DNA of 45,904 nucleotides from Candidatus Nomurabacteria bacterium (GTDB lineage: Bacteria > Patescibacteriota > Minisyncoccia > Phycocordibacterales > Phycocordibacteraceae), in NCBI GenBank assembly GCA_943353835.1, contig CALRBA010000007.1, forward strand, positions 1-45,904, read 5' to 3'. The notes beneath the pieces are model-generated. The model ran no database searches, was not told where the DNA came from, and was given only the letters and a program-made list of their open reading frames with translations. Positions 9,940-19,325 of this stretch are shown here, one piece after another. Each line of letters begins with the position of its first letter. Position 1 is the first letter of the stretch. A program made the position numbers and the translations under genes.

Positions 9940-9942
9940 ATT

Positions 9943-10209
9943 TTATCGATACAAATCGTGATCGTCTATATCCAAAAACGTGACTTCATCATTGTTCTCA
10001 AAAACAAAAAGGATTCTGTATTTCTGTGTAATAGAGAACGCCCAATAACCTTTTAACTTGCCGCCCAATTTGTGAGTTTCAAGACGCGAATCAAAACAGT
10101 CGGCACGAAACAGCGCTTCTCGTTCTCGCACCTGTTGTTTTATATTTTTTGAAAACTTTTTATATGCCCGATTGAAGTGCTTTGTATAATAGACTCGCGA
10201 GATTCGCAT
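9943..10209 (-). CDS. RelE/YafQ-family toxin
   Basis: 88 aa; YYTKHFNRAYKKFSKNIKQQVREREALF...HKLGGKLKGYWAFSITQKYRILFVFENNDEVTFLDIDDHDLYR, typical RelE superfamily pattern. Confidence 0.85.
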   Translation of the reverse strand: MRISRVYYTKHFNRAYKKFSKNIKQQVREREALFRADCFDSRLETHKLGGKLKGYWAFSITQKYRILFVFENNDEVTFLDIDDHDLYR

Positions 10210-10212
10210 ACG

Positions 10213-10473
10213 TTATGTCAAATTTGAGAGGCTTCCGTCGAGTTCCTGTATAGTCCCAGCACGCCGTTCGCGCTCATATGCCAGTACCGCACGCAAGGCA
10301 CGTGCTTCTCCTGTAGGAGATAGGGTAAGAGTTGGTACGTCTAAAAGACCTATCTCAACAAACTGCGCAGCTATAGTGGCGCGCGGTGTCTGTTCACGCT
10401 TGGCGCGGGCGCGGAGCGCCCGCGCCGTTGATGGCGCGAGAGTTATCAAGATGCGTTCCTTAGTTGTAGCCAT
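10213..10473 (-). CDS. putative RHH-type antitoxin of the adjacent RelE toxin
   Basis: 86 aa immediately upstream of the toxin; ILITLAPSTARALRARAKREQTPRATIAAQFVEIGL fits ribbon-helix-helix. Confidence 0.7.
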   Translation of the reverse strand: MATTKERILITLAPSTARALRARAKREQTPRATIAAQFVEIGLLDVPTLTLSPTGEARALRAVLAYERERRAGTIQELDGSLSNLT

Positions 10474-10476
10474 ATA

Positions 10477-12408
10477 TCAAAAGTGTATCACCTTCTGCTC
10501 GTGATGCAACTCAGTCTCATCATAGAGCATTAGCGAGCCGTCTATATCGGCGAGAAACGAGGATGGGATTGCAACGGAGTCACTACCGTAAATCTTACGT
10601 ATGCGCGCGAGTGTCAAATACAGCCTATCTTTCGCGCGGGTCATCGCTACATAAAAAAGTCTTCTCTCCTCCTCTTCGTCTCTATCTTTTTCATTCATAT
10701 TTGCATGCGGAAAGAGACCTTCCTCCATACCGCTGACAAAAACAGTGTTGAATTCTAACCCTTTCGCCGCGTGCACGGTCATCAGCGTAACGCCTGTCTT
10801 TTCTCCTTGGTCCATCTCGTCCTGGTCGCTGGCGAGAGCCGCTTCAGCGAGAAATAGGGCTATACTTTCTTTGCCGATGAGATGGTCATATCGAGCAGCA
10901 ACTGATGCGAGTTCCTCAATGTTTTCAAATCGTTCTCTGTCCTCTTCACTCCCATCGTCAAAAAGCACTTTCTTCATACCACTCTTTTCTATAACGAGCT
11001 TCACGAATTCAGACGGTTTAAGAGCGAGTGCAGACTGCGAGAGTTCTTGAATCACTCGTTCAAAAGCCTCAACTTTAGCGAGTTCGCCGGCGCGCAGATG
11101 TGCGCGCCCTCCTGCAACGAGCTTACCGAGCGTTACCTTACCGATACCACGAGGCGGTGAGGATGCTGCGCGCATTTTATCCGCTTCCCTTGATGAGTCC
11201 ATCGCGAGTCGCATCCATGCGAGCGCGTCCTTAACCTCCTTACGAGCGAAGAACCGCGTGCCGAGAACTTTGTGCGGCACACCCGCGCGGAGCATTCCTT
11301 CTTCCAGAGCACGCGATTGGAAATTGGTACGGAAAAGAATCGCAATTCCCTCTGGTTTCTGTCCCTCGGACATCTGTTGCTTTATCCTGTTTGCAATCCA
11401 TCGTGCTTCGTCTTCTGCATTCAATGCAATATGCACAACGATTGGTTCACCTTCGGCCTTTTCAGTAGTTGAATACTTTTCTTTACGATTTTTGTTCTTC
11501 TCAATGACGGCATTAGCCGCGTCCACCAGATTCTTCGTGGAGCGATAGTTGCGTTCCAGAATGATAGTCTGCGACTTCGGATATCTCTTTTCAAAATTCA
11601 AAATGTTTTCCATCTTCGCTCCTCGCCACCCGTATATCGCCTGATCGCCGTCTCCGACTACAAATAAATTCTTATGTTTCTCCGCAAGTATTCCTGCTAA
11701 CCGCTCCTGCAAACTATTTGTATCTTGATACTCATCTATGTGAATATGACTCCAGCGATTTTGTGCGAGCTCACGTACGTCGCTATGCTCTTCAAACATC
11801 CTCACAGGCAGAGCGATTAAATCGTCAAAGTCTAACGCTTTTTCCGCCGCGAGTGTTTTCTCATATCTCTGCCACACCTCCGATACAATTCTGTTACCGA
11901 AGTTTGAGCGACCGTGTTTTTCTTTAAACTCGCTCGCACGCACTCCCTCTCCCTTCTGGCGCGATATCCTGCCGAGTACTGCGCGCGGAGAGAGTTCCTT
12001 AGTTTCTATATCAAGCGCTTTAAGCGCCACTCCAATCGCCTTCTCGGAGTCATCTCTATCATAGATGCTGAAAAAACGCTGAATACCAATGGCCTTCCCG
12101 TAACTCTGTAGAAGCTCGCGCCCGAGCCCGTGGAAGGTAGCAACAAACGGAATTTGTCTGTCTTCTCCGAGCATTACTCGGACTCTCTCCCGCATCTCTC
12201 TGGCCGCTTTATTGGTAAATGTGACGGCGAGAATCTTGTCTGCTGGAACACCTTCGCGAATAAGGTGATAGATACGCGTGGTTAATACCCGCGTTTTACC
12301 GCTACCGGCGCCGGCCAGAACAGAAATGGGACCATCAGTCGCTAGCACGGCGCGCTTCTGCGCGTCATTAAGTCCATCCAGATACTTCATTAACAGAATA
12401 TAGCGCAT
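10477..12408 (-). CDS. UvrD/PcrA-family ATP-dependent DNA helicase
   Basis: LNDAQKRAVLATDGPISVLAGAGSGKTRVLTTRI (Walker A), DEYQDTN, GDGDQAIYGWRGA, TVHAAKGLEF, YVAMTRAKDRL. Confidence 0.95.
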   Translation of the reverse strand: MRYILLMKYLDGLNDAQKRAVLATDGPISVLAGAGSGKTRVLTTRIYHLIREGVPADKILAVTFTNKAAREMRERVRVMLGEDRQIPFVATFHGLGRELLQSYGKAIGIQRFFSIYDRDDSEKAIGVALKALDIETKELSPRAVLGRISRQKGEGVRASEFKEKHGRSNFGNRIVSEVWQRYEKTLAAEKALDFDDLIALPVRMFEEHSDVRELAQNRWSHIHIDEYQDTNSLQERLAGILAEKHKNLFVVGDGDQAIYGWRGAKMENILNFEKRYPKSQTIILERNYRSTKNLVDAANAVIEKNKNRKEKYSTTEKAEGEPIVVHIALNAEDEARWIANRIKQQMSEGQKPEGIAILFRTNFQSRALEEGMLRAGVPHKVLGTRFFARKEVKDALAWMRLAMDSSREADKMRAASSPPRGIGKVTLGKLVAGGRAHLRAGELAKVEAFERVIQELSQSALALKPSEFVKLVIEKSGMKKVLFDDGSEEDRERFENIEELASVAARYDHLIGKESIALFLAEAALASDQDEMDQGEKTGVTLMTVHAAKGLEFNTVFVSGMEEGLFPHANMNEKDRDEEEERRLFYVAMTRAKDRLYLTLARIRKIYGSDSVAIPSSFLADIDGSLMLYDETELHHEQKVIHF

Positions 12409-12427
12409 AAACCGCTCTCCACAGGCA

Positions 12428-13615
12428 TTGATGAAGCCTGTTGACTACATATCCTACTCAGCTATACTCGCTGTACAGCTGATAAGGAAGTACTCAAGGA
12501 ATGGCTTATATACGAAGTGTGTAGGCCATTCTTGTATTCACAGACACACCGAACCGCCTTTGTCTCCCATTAAACTCAACCAACATTTTCTCATATCAGT
12601 ATTAGTAGGTCTGGTGTTCGCTACAGCCACCTTTCCAAACTATGCGAACGCATTTTGGCCGTTTTCTACAAACGCAGACGCGGCGGTGAATACGTTCACT
12701 CCAAATTCAGGAACATATATGTTAAGTGCGGCAACTAATTCAGACCCGAATCCTAATAAAGGGCTCGGCGGCGACATCCAGACGAGCGGTGGCAAAGCTC
12801 TTCTGGCATATGCAGGACCTTCAGGCACGATGACTGATGTTGAAAATTCCGCATCATCTGACCGCATTTCTGTCTATGTCGTACGCAAGAAAGATACACT
12901 GTCTGATATCGCAAAAATGTTTGACGTTTCAGTAAATACAATTATCTGGGCGAATAATCTTAAAAATGCAAATGACGTGCGTCCCGGCGATACTCTCGTC
13001 ATTCTTCCAATTTCAGGCATTGAACGCACAATAGTAAAAAGCGATACTCTTAAGTCCCTTGCGAAGAAATACGGCGCAGATGCAAATGAGATCGCGCAGT
13101 ACAACGGTCTTGAACCGACGGACATTCTTGTAGTCGGCACAACTATCATCATCCCAGGCGGAGAAATTGTAGCGCCTGCTCCGCGTCCACAGTCATCGCC
13201 TATTGTGCTCGGTGGTAGCGGTTCATTCTTGGCCGGCTACTACACCAATCCAGTACCAGGCGGTGCTATCACACAAGGTCTTCATGGTTGGAGCGGTATT
13301 GATATCGGTGCCGCGCGAGGTACGCCGATTTATTCGTCAGCCGACGGAATGGTTATAATCGCCAGAGGTGGTGGCGCATGGAACGGCGGATACGGAAACT
13401 ACGTTGTTATCACTCACAATAACGGGACCCAAACCCTCTACTCACATATGAAGAGTACGGCAGTTTCTCCTGGACAGACTGTCTCTCAAGGTCAGACAAT
13501 AGGATATGTCGGCGCGACAGGTCGCGCTACAGGTTCGCATCTCCACTTTGAAGTGCGTGGAGCACAGAATCCACTTAGCAACTGTAGAGTCGGTTCCGTC
13601 TGTTCTCCTCAGTAA
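12428..13615 (+). CDS. LysM-LysM-peptidase M23 (LytM-like) cell-wall endopeptidase; true start uncertain (possible TTG at 12560)
   Basis: Two LysM repeats (YVVRKKDTLSDIAKMFDVSVNTIIWANNL; IVKSDTLKSLAKKYGADANEIAQYNGL) and an M23 domain (GLHGWSGIDIGAARGTPIYSSADG...GSHLHFEVRG). Confidence 0.88.
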   Translation: MMKPVDYISYSAILAVQLIRKYSRNGLYTKCVGHSCIHRHTEPPLSPIKLNQHFLISVLVGLVFATATFPNYANAFWPFSTNADAAVNTFTPNSGTYMLSAATNSDPNPNKGLGGDIQTSGGKALLAYAGPSGTMTDVENSASSDRISVYVVRKKDTLSDIAKMFDVSVNTIIWANNLKNANDVRPGDTLVILPISGIERTIVKSDTLKSLAKKYGADANEIAQYNGLEPTDILVVGTTIIIPGGEIVAPAPRPQSSPIVLGGSGSFLAGYYTNPVPGGAITQGLHGWSGIDIGAARGTPIYSSADGMVIIARGGGAWNGGYGNYVVITHNNGTQTLYSHMKSTAVSPGQTVSQGQTIGYVGATGRATGSHLHFEVRGAQNPLSNCRVGSVCSPQ

Positions 13616-13617
13616 TT

Positions 13618-15144
13618 TTACTCAAATCCAAATAGCCCACGGGGGCGGTACTGGAGCGCTTCGTGGACGAAGGCGGGCGTGACGGAGTCGGCTCCTGCGA
13701 GGTCGGCGATGGTGCGCGCAACGCGCATGGTGCGATGAAAACTTCTTGGAGAAAGGTTGAGTCTGGAAGCGGCGCTCATCAGAGTTTCTTTCGCCATAGC
13801 GCTGAAACCGCTCTTCTCGTCCAATTCGCGGCCGGATAGCGCGGCATTTGTAGCACCTTTCTTACCTGTACGTTTAGTCGCTCGCGCACGCGCAGAAACA
13901 ACGCGCTCACGAACTGCGACTGAAGACTCTCCGCTAGATATTTTTGCGAGCGTATCGTGTGGGACGAGCGGGACTTCTATCCAGAGGTCAAGCCTGTCTA
14001 CGATTGGGCGCGAGATCCTCCGCGCCTGCTTCGCAGCGGCTCTCTGTGATTCGCGTGCGTTCGTTGAGAGAGTGTCCGCAGGATTCATAGCGGCGACTAT
14101 CATACAGTCGGCCGGAAAGGTTATGGTCGCTCGCGCGCGCGAGACGGTAACGATGCGGTCTTCAAGAGGCTGTCGCAGAGCCTCCAGCGCGCGCGATTCA
14201 AACTCCGGAAATTCGTCAAGAAACAAAACACCTTTGTGTGCGAGCGTTACTTCGCCGGCTTTCGGGAATGTTCCGCCTCCAACCATAGCAACATGAGAAA
14301 GGGAGTGGTGCGGTGCGCGGAACGGCGGCCAATACACTGCTTCACCGTCTTTGAGTAAACCGGCAGTTGAATGTATCGCCGTTACTTCCAGCATGTCGTC
14401 GTCGGTCAATGGCGGGAGAATACCGGCGAGAGCTCTCGCGAGCATAGTCTTACCTGTCCCCGGTGGTCCGTAAAAAACTATGTTGTGACGACCGGCTGCG
14501 GCTATCTCCAGAGCTCGCTTTGCACTCTCCTGTCCTTTTATATCAGCTAAATCCAGAGCGAGGGGCGGTTCCGCGATTCGTCGGTCGCGCACAAGTGGCG
14601 GAAGCGGTTTTTCTCCATTTAAATGCTGGAGAAGTTCTGAAAGGGATTCTGGCGCGTAGACTGCGACATCATCGGCGAGTAGCGCCTCGCGAGAGTTGCC
14701 CTGCGGTACGAAAATTGTTTTCACACCTTTTCTCTTGGCTGCGAGCACTTGAGGGAGAACTCCCTTCACAGCGCGTAGCGTCCCGTCTAGCGCGAGCTCT
14801 CCGACTAGCAATACTTTTTCTTCAAGAGGCTCAGCATCGCCTGCGGCAATGAGATATACGAGTGCGAGCGCGAGGTCGTAATGTGAACCTTCTTTCTTCA
14901 AATCCGCCGGCGAGAGCGAGATTACTATGCGCTTGTTCTGCTGTTTGGGTGATTTGTAGCCGGAATGCCGTATCGCAGCGCTTATTCTGTCGCGCGATTC
15001 TTCCACCGCCTTATCGGCGAGCCCGACAACGGAGAAATTGTGGAGCCCGCGCGTCAGGTCGGCTTCAACACTGACTAATTCCGCACCGGACCCGACAGGC
15101 TGTGCAGCAAGCGTCTTAGCATATCCGTGTTTTGGCACAGCCAT
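13618..15144 (-). CDS. comM: YifB/ComM-family Mg-chelatase-like AAA ATPase
   Basis: [76 protein letters not shown]. Confidence 0.94.
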   Translation of the reverse strand: MAVPKHGYAKTLAAQPVGSGAELVSVEADLTRGLHNFSVVGLADKAVEESRDRISAAIRHSGYKSPKQQNKRIVISLSPADLKKEGSHYDLALALVYLIAAGDAEPLEEKVLLVGELALDGTLRAVKGVLPQVLAAKRKGVKTIFVPQGNSREALLADDVAVYAPESLSELLQHLNGEKPLPPLVRDRRIAEPPLALDLADIKGQESAKRALEIAAAGRHNIVFYGPPGTGKTMLARALAGILPPLTDDDMLEVTAIHSTAGLLKDGEAVYWPPFRAPHHSLSHVAMVGGGTFPKAGEVTLAHKGVLFLDEFPEFESRALEALRQPLEDRIVTVSRARATITFPADCMIVAAMNPADTLSTNARESQRAAAKQARRISRPIVDRLDLWIEVPLVPHDTLAKISSGESSVAVRERVVSARARATKRTGKKGATNAALSGRELDEKSGFSAMAKETLMSAASRLNLSPRSFHRTMRVARTIADLAGADSVTPAFVHEALQYRPRGLFGFE

Positions 15145-15146
15145 TA

Positions 15147-15494
15147 TTACAAATGTTTGATGCAGGTCGTTGCAGACGGGTCGGCTTCTAGTCTGGCATC
15201 TTCTATCTTATCTCTGCATACTTCACACTTTCCATATACGCCTTTGTCAATTCTTTTTAAGGCAGAAACTACCGTGTCGTATCGCGCCTCCAAGTCTGCG
15301 AGAATGGCCGTGTTGCTTTCACGGCTCATAACAATGTCCGCCTGGTCGGCAAGGTCAGACTCCATTCCAATCTCCGACGGTACTGACTCCCAGTCGCCTG
15401 GAACGCTTGGATTCCTACGACCGATACTCCCCATCTCAGACTCAAGTTTCTCTTTATCAGCCTCCAATTTCTGTTTAAAATGTTTCAGTCTCAT
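15147..15494 (-). CDS. DksA/TraR-type zinc-finger protein
   Basis: Start likely ATG at 15494 ([17 protein letters not shown]); ends [29 protein letters not shown]. Confidence 0.8.
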   Translation of the reverse strand: MRLKHFKQKLEADKEKLESEMGSIGRRNPSVPGDWESVPSEIGMESDLADQADIVMSRESNTAILADLEARYDTVVSALKRIDKGVYGKCEVCRDKIEDARLEADPSATTCIKHL

Positions 15495-15517
15495 GCGTGA
15501 ATGATAGCAGATTCCGT

Positions 15518-16513
15518 CTATTGTGCGCGTGTTGTCGCTAGTCGTCCGATTATCTCTGTAAATGCGGAGCGGTCGCGCGCTATAACTAATGTTGTTTGAT
15601 TCCAATAGCCGTATAGCAGGATACTTCGCCCTTCAGCATCGTAGTACACGCGCGTATCGTGATTGCTTACGACTTCATCACGAAAAGAGGCGATGAGAAT
15701 CGGAGTTGACGTCGCTATTGTTGAAGTGGCCGATGCGGCTTGCCCTCCGTAGCCTTCGGCGAAGGAGGGAAACAGCGTGCTTAAATCTCGTACCATAGTC
15801 GGCTCCCACGAGAGCATACCGGCGAATGTATCTCCGTATGAAGCGACAGAAAGTACGAAGAATGGACTTTGACCACCGCCAGAATTGACGATGCCAGCCA
15901 TACTGCGAGTAACATTAATATTGCGAAGAAGAACGTCTGGAGCCAGTGGTTTCAATGAAGAGAACACGCTATTGTCAGTTGTTGTCGCAAAGTCCGTGTA
16001 TAAAAACCTGACTGTGTTTGGAGCGAGTGGTCGTGTTACCGACTGTTCAATCGCCTGCAACATTTCTTTAGAATTTGTTCCTGATATTTTTTCTGTATCA
16101 TCAACAAATATCGGCGCAGAGACTGTCGGCGCGAGAATAATCGGTTCTGCATTGGTCAGATAGCGGGTGTATGCGATATAAGAACCGGAGATTCCGAGTA
16201 AAACAAGTACAGCGCCGATGATTATATAGATGATATTACTTTTAGGAGACTTTTCTGGTTGGTCCTGCGGAACGCCGGAGGTGGACGCATCCTGTTCGGC
16301 CGCGAGCACAGTCGCAGTTGACGCGTGAGTATCCTTCATTCTCTGTAAAAAATCGCCCGAGTATGTCTTTATCGGAGATGGTTTAAGCGGTTCTGCTTCT
16401 GGTATCGGAGGCGACTTAATAAGGGGAGACAGATTGGGTATTATCCCTTTCTTAACGGCCTCAATATCGCCTTCAAGAGTACGAATATATTTCTTCGGAG
16501 TATCCATCACCAC
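15518..16513 (-). CDS. hypothetical single-pass membrane protein
   Basis: 331 aa; one TM (NIIYIIIGAVLVLLGISGSYIAY); operon-like with its neighbours. Confidence 0.7.
   Translation of the reverse strand: MVMDTPKKYIRTLEGDIEAVKKGIIPNLSPLIKSPPIPEAEPLKPSPIKTYSGDFLQRMKDTHASTATVLAAEQDASTSGVPQDQPEKSPKSNIIYIIIGAVLVLLGISGSYIAYTRYLTNAEPIILAPTVSAPIFVDDTEKISGTNSKEMLQAIEQSVTRPLAPNTVRFLYTDFATTTDNSVFSSLKPLAPDVLLRNINVTRSMAGIVNSGGGQSPFFVLSVASYGDTFAGMLSWEPTMVRDLSTLFPSFAEGYGGQAASATSTIATSTPILIASFRDEVVSNHDTRVYYDAEGRSILLYGYWNQTTLVIARDRSAFTEIIGRLATTRAQ
15743..15769. repeat. intragenic palindromic element, family A copy 2
   Basis: CCCTCCGTAGCCTTCGGCGAAGGAGGG. Confidence 0.75.
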
Positions 16514-16526
16514 TTATTGTAGCGTA

Positions 16527-17042
16527 TTAACTGCGAGAAGTAATAGTGAACTTGTGCGAATCGTCGCACATATCTGTGAAGGCGTGCGCCGCCTCTTTTA
16601 ATTTCGCTGATGAGGATTTGCCGAATGAGATAACCTCCACCTGACAGCCTTCGTTCATGTCCAAATATTGAATGAGTGGAACAAAGTCTCCGTCGCCAGT
16701 AACGAGAACTACCGTGTCCAGTTTAGGAGCGAGCTTCACTGCGTCTATAGCGAGCCCGACATCCCAGTCGGCTTTCTTCGCACCATCGGCGAATACCTGA
16801 AGGTCCTTAACCTTCGTTTCTATGCCCATCTTGGTGAGCGCTTCAAAGAAGTTCTTCTCTTCTCCGCTCTCTGTCTTAATCACGTAGGCGATAGCGCGCA
16901 CGAGGATGCGGCCGCCGACTGCCTCATCCAAGATGGCGCCGAAGTTGACGCGCGCCTTGTAGAGGTGTTTGGCGCTGTGATATAGATTCTGCGTGTCAAT
17001 GAATACGCCGACACGCTGGGCTGGATGTTTGATAACTGCCAT
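16527..17042 (-). CDS. NYN/LabA-like (DUF88) PIN-fold protein
   Basis: RVGVFIDTQNLYHSAKHLY...KADWDVGLAIDAVKLAPKLDTVVLVTGDGDFVPLIQYL. Confidence 0.88.
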   Translation of the reverse strand: MAVIKHPAQRVGVFIDTQNLYHSAKHLYKARVNFGAILDEAVGGRILVRAIAYVIKTESGEEKNFFEALTKMGIETKVKDLQVFADGAKKADWDVGLAIDAVKLAPKLDTVVLVTGDGDFVPLIQYLDMNEGCQVEVISFGKSSSAKLKEAAHAFTDMCDDSHKFTITSRS

Positions 17043-17070
17043 AAAAATAATTGCTTATATAAAACGAAAT

Positions 17071-17095
17071 AATAAAAGTCAGTGGATTAACCACT
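17071..17095 (-). terminator. putative weak terminator downstream of rpsO
   Basis: On the minus strand AGTGG-TTAAT-CCACT followed by GACTTTTATTATTT. Confidence 0.35.
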
Positions 17096-17120
17096 ACTCA
17101 CATCTTACCACTTAAAAAAC

Positions 17121-17387
17121 TTACTTATTAAGTCCGAGCTTCTTGATAAGCGCATTGTAACGGCGCTTGTTTGAAGTTTCCAAATAACGTAGATGCGAAC
17201 GTCGGTCGGCAACCATCTGGAGAAGTCCTCTGCGAGAATGAAAATCCTTGGGGTTTTTCTTCAAGTGCTTGGCGAGCTCGTCAATCTGCCGCGAGAGAAG
17301 CGCGATCTGCACATCGGCTGAACCGGTGTCTGTGTCGTGCATGGCGGTTCCTTTAATAACCGCTATCTTTTTCTTAGTGGTAAGCAT
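17121..17387 (-). CDS. rpsO: 30S ribosomal protein S15
   Basis: GTAMHDTDTGSADVQIALLSRQIDELAKHLKKNPKDFHSRRGLLQMVADRRSHLRYLE. Confidence 0.96.
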   Translation of the reverse strand: MLTTKKKIAVIKGTAMHDTDTGSADVQIALLSRQIDELAKHLKKNPKDFHSRRGLLQMVADRRSHLRYLETSNKRRYNALIKKLGLNK

Positions 17388-17526
17388 GTATTGCTACCCT
17401 ACCACGCCTTGTGAAATCGCGCAAGTGTTGCAGAATACTTATTCTAATATTGTGCGCACATCACCGACTCCCACCTTCGCGACATCCATAAAAAATATCA
17501 CGGCCAGAATCGTAGTTAAAAAAATG

Positions 17527-17549
17527 GCGGCGCTCGCTACGAGCGCCGC
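17527..17549 (-). terminator. intrinsic terminator of the 17556-17915 gene
   Basis: Perfect stem GCGGCGCTCG-CTA-CGAGCGCCGC; on the minus strand followed by CCATTTTTTT. Confidence 0.75.
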
Positions 17550-17555
17550 AGAGGT

Positions 17556-17915
17556 TCATGAGAAACTCGTTGGTTGGATTTGATTCCTCTCATTGAGTTC
17601 TTCAAAGTTGAGAAGGGTCCATCTAAATTTGCCGGACCATTTATCAAGGCCGAAAACCACATAGACCTCTTCATCTCCCCAATCAGAGTATTCGCTATTT
17701 CTTTTCTCCAGTGCATCAAGAGCGGACACTCTGAGAATATCCCTTCCTTCGCCGAGACCGTGACGCCCTACCCAGTAGTAACCGTCACATTCACACACGC
17801 CCCACTCAGCAAAGTTTATTTCTCTTCTTCTTGCCGGACCAGTCAAACGGTCAAGTGGAACGAAGATGAAGGTCCCTGGGTCTGCCTGCACAGTCCCAGC
17901 TTTTAGTTTAGGCAT
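17556..17915 (-). CDS. small hypothetical protein
   Basis: ATG at 17915 preceded by CAGGGAGAGAAAG (SD-like); product MPKLKAGTVQADPGTFIFVPLDRLTG...; the longer upstream ORF start overlaps the divergent exonuclease gene and is unlikely. Confidence 0.7.
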   Translation of the reverse strand: MPKLKAGTVQADPGTFIFVPLDRLTGPARRREINFAEWGVCECDGYYWVGRHGLGEGRDILRVSALDALEKRNSEYSDWGDEEVYVVFGLDKWSGKFRWTLLNFEELNERNQIQPTSFS

Positions 17916-17975
17916 CTTTCTCTCCCTGGTGAAAGGACAGTATGAGGTGCAACCCACCGTGATACTATCATTTTT

Positions 17976-18740
17976 ATGCGCATTGTCTCCTGGAACGTGA
18001 ATGGACTGCGGTCGCTCGCGAAGAATGAGTATTGGGAATCTTTCTTGCGGGGGGTGAAACCCGATATCTTCTGTCTCCAAGAGACCAAGGCCAATCCGGA
18101 CCAGCTTTCTCCCGCGCTCCTCTCCCCTGATGGCTATTCGGCATTCTTCTCTTCCTGCCAGATTAAGAAAGGTTATAGCGGCGTCGCCCTCTATTCAAAA
18201 ATAGAGCCCCTCAAGGTTATTTACGGCATGGGTATCAAAGAATTCGACCAAGAAGGCCGCCTCATCGGTGCAGAATATGACGACTTCTGGCTGATTAACG
18301 CCTACTTCCCCAACGGCGGACAGGGCCACGCGCGGTTGGATTATAAAATGCGTTTCTATGATGCTTTTCTCACTTTTATTGAGAAATTACGCAAACAGAA
18401 GCCAGTCATATTCTGTGGCGATGTAAACACGGCACATGAAGAAATAGACTTGGCGCGGCCAAAAGAAAATGAAGGAGGTACGGGCTTTCTCCCCGAGGAA
18501 CGCGCGTGGATAGACGAGGTAGTAGCCGCTGGATATATTGATACATTCCGCCATCTCCATCCTCACACCAAAGACGCCTATACCTACTGGGACCAGATTA
18601 CTCACTCGCGCGACCGCAATGTCGGCTGGCGCATTGATTACTTCTTCGTCGCAAGCGAATTCATAAAACGGATAAAAAAGGCAGACATCCACCCCCTAAT
18701 CTACGGCTCCGACCACTGCCCTGTTTCCATAGTGTTGTAG
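17976..18740 (+). CDS. xth: exodeoxyribonuclease III / AP endonuclease
   Basis: MRIVSWNVNGLRSL...DIFCLQETKA...LINAYFPNGG...FCGDVNTAHEEIDLARPKEN...RIDYFF...GSDHCPVSIVL. Confidence 0.95.
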   Translation: MRIVSWNVNGLRSLAKNEYWESFLRGVKPDIFCLQETKANPDQLSPALLSPDGYSAFFSSCQIKKGYSGVALYSKIEPLKVIYGMGIKEFDQEGRLIGAEYDDFWLINAYFPNGGQGHARLDYKMRFYDAFLTFIEKLRKQKPVIFCGDVNTAHEEIDLARPKENEGGTGFLPEERAWIDEVVAAGYIDTFRHLHPHTKDAYTYWDQITHSRDRNVGWRIDYFFVASEFIKRIKKADIHPLIYGSDHCPVSIVL

Positions 18741-18917
18741 AAAAAGAGCAACATCAAGGTTAATCTCATCGACGAAAACCGCATTGCGGCGAACCGTTGA
18801 GTATGTCCGCTATTCCGATTCTAGAGTCGTTTTGATTTCAAGTGCTCGTTGCATAATATGGTCGCAAAGAACACTTCCCTCTCATAAAGGACATTTCGAC
18901 TTACTCAGTGCAGGCAG

Positions 18918-18926
18918 TTATCCACA
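18918..18926 (+). promoter_or_regulatory. DnaA-box consensus match (TTATCCACA)
   Basis: Exact TTATCCACA in the largest intergenic gap of the window. Confidence 0.4.
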
Positions 18927-19183
18927 GGGTGTCCTTTACAATGTCCTTTACTAGAATATGATTGCAAATGAAGCGGATGTTCTTTACATAGTTCCTTCAT
19001 CGGCGTCAGAGTGCTATCGACGAGAGTTCCTGCCCACGCTCGCGGCGTACCCGCTACACAAGCCCATCGGCACGGCTCCCCTTGGAGAGAAGCGCCAGAC
19101 GCACATCAGTAATCTAAACAAAAGCTGCCCACATTTCTCGGGCCGTAAGCACCATTTAACGCCCCTGCTCCTTTACGCTAACG

Positions 19184-19210
19184 GCCACCACTTGGGTGGC
19201 TTTGTTGTTT
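19184..19210 (+). terminator. intrinsic terminator-like hairpin
   Basis: GCCACC-ACTTG-GGTGGC followed by TTTGTTGTTT. Confidence 0.65.
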
Positions 19211-19228
19211 AAGTCAGACTTAAACAGA

Positions 19229-19244
19229 TGTTACACGTGGAACG
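19229..19244. promoter_or_regulatory. parS-like site 1
   Basis: TGTTACACGTGGAACG; near the TGTTNCACGTGAAACA parS consensus (14/16). Confidence 0.6.
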
Positions 19245-19247
19245 CGA

Positions 19248-19315
19248 GGGAATAAGGTTTTTTGAGAGTGTGCCAAGTGCAGCGAAGCGAAACGCTCTCA
19301 AAAAATATTATTCCC
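19248..19315. repeat. long imperfect inverted repeat / stem-loop
   Basis: GGGAATAAGGTTTTTTGAGAG (19248-19268) versus CTCTCAAAAAATATTATTCCC (19295-19315); 19/21 complementary. Confidence 0.75.
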
Positions 19316-19325
19316 GAGCGGTACT

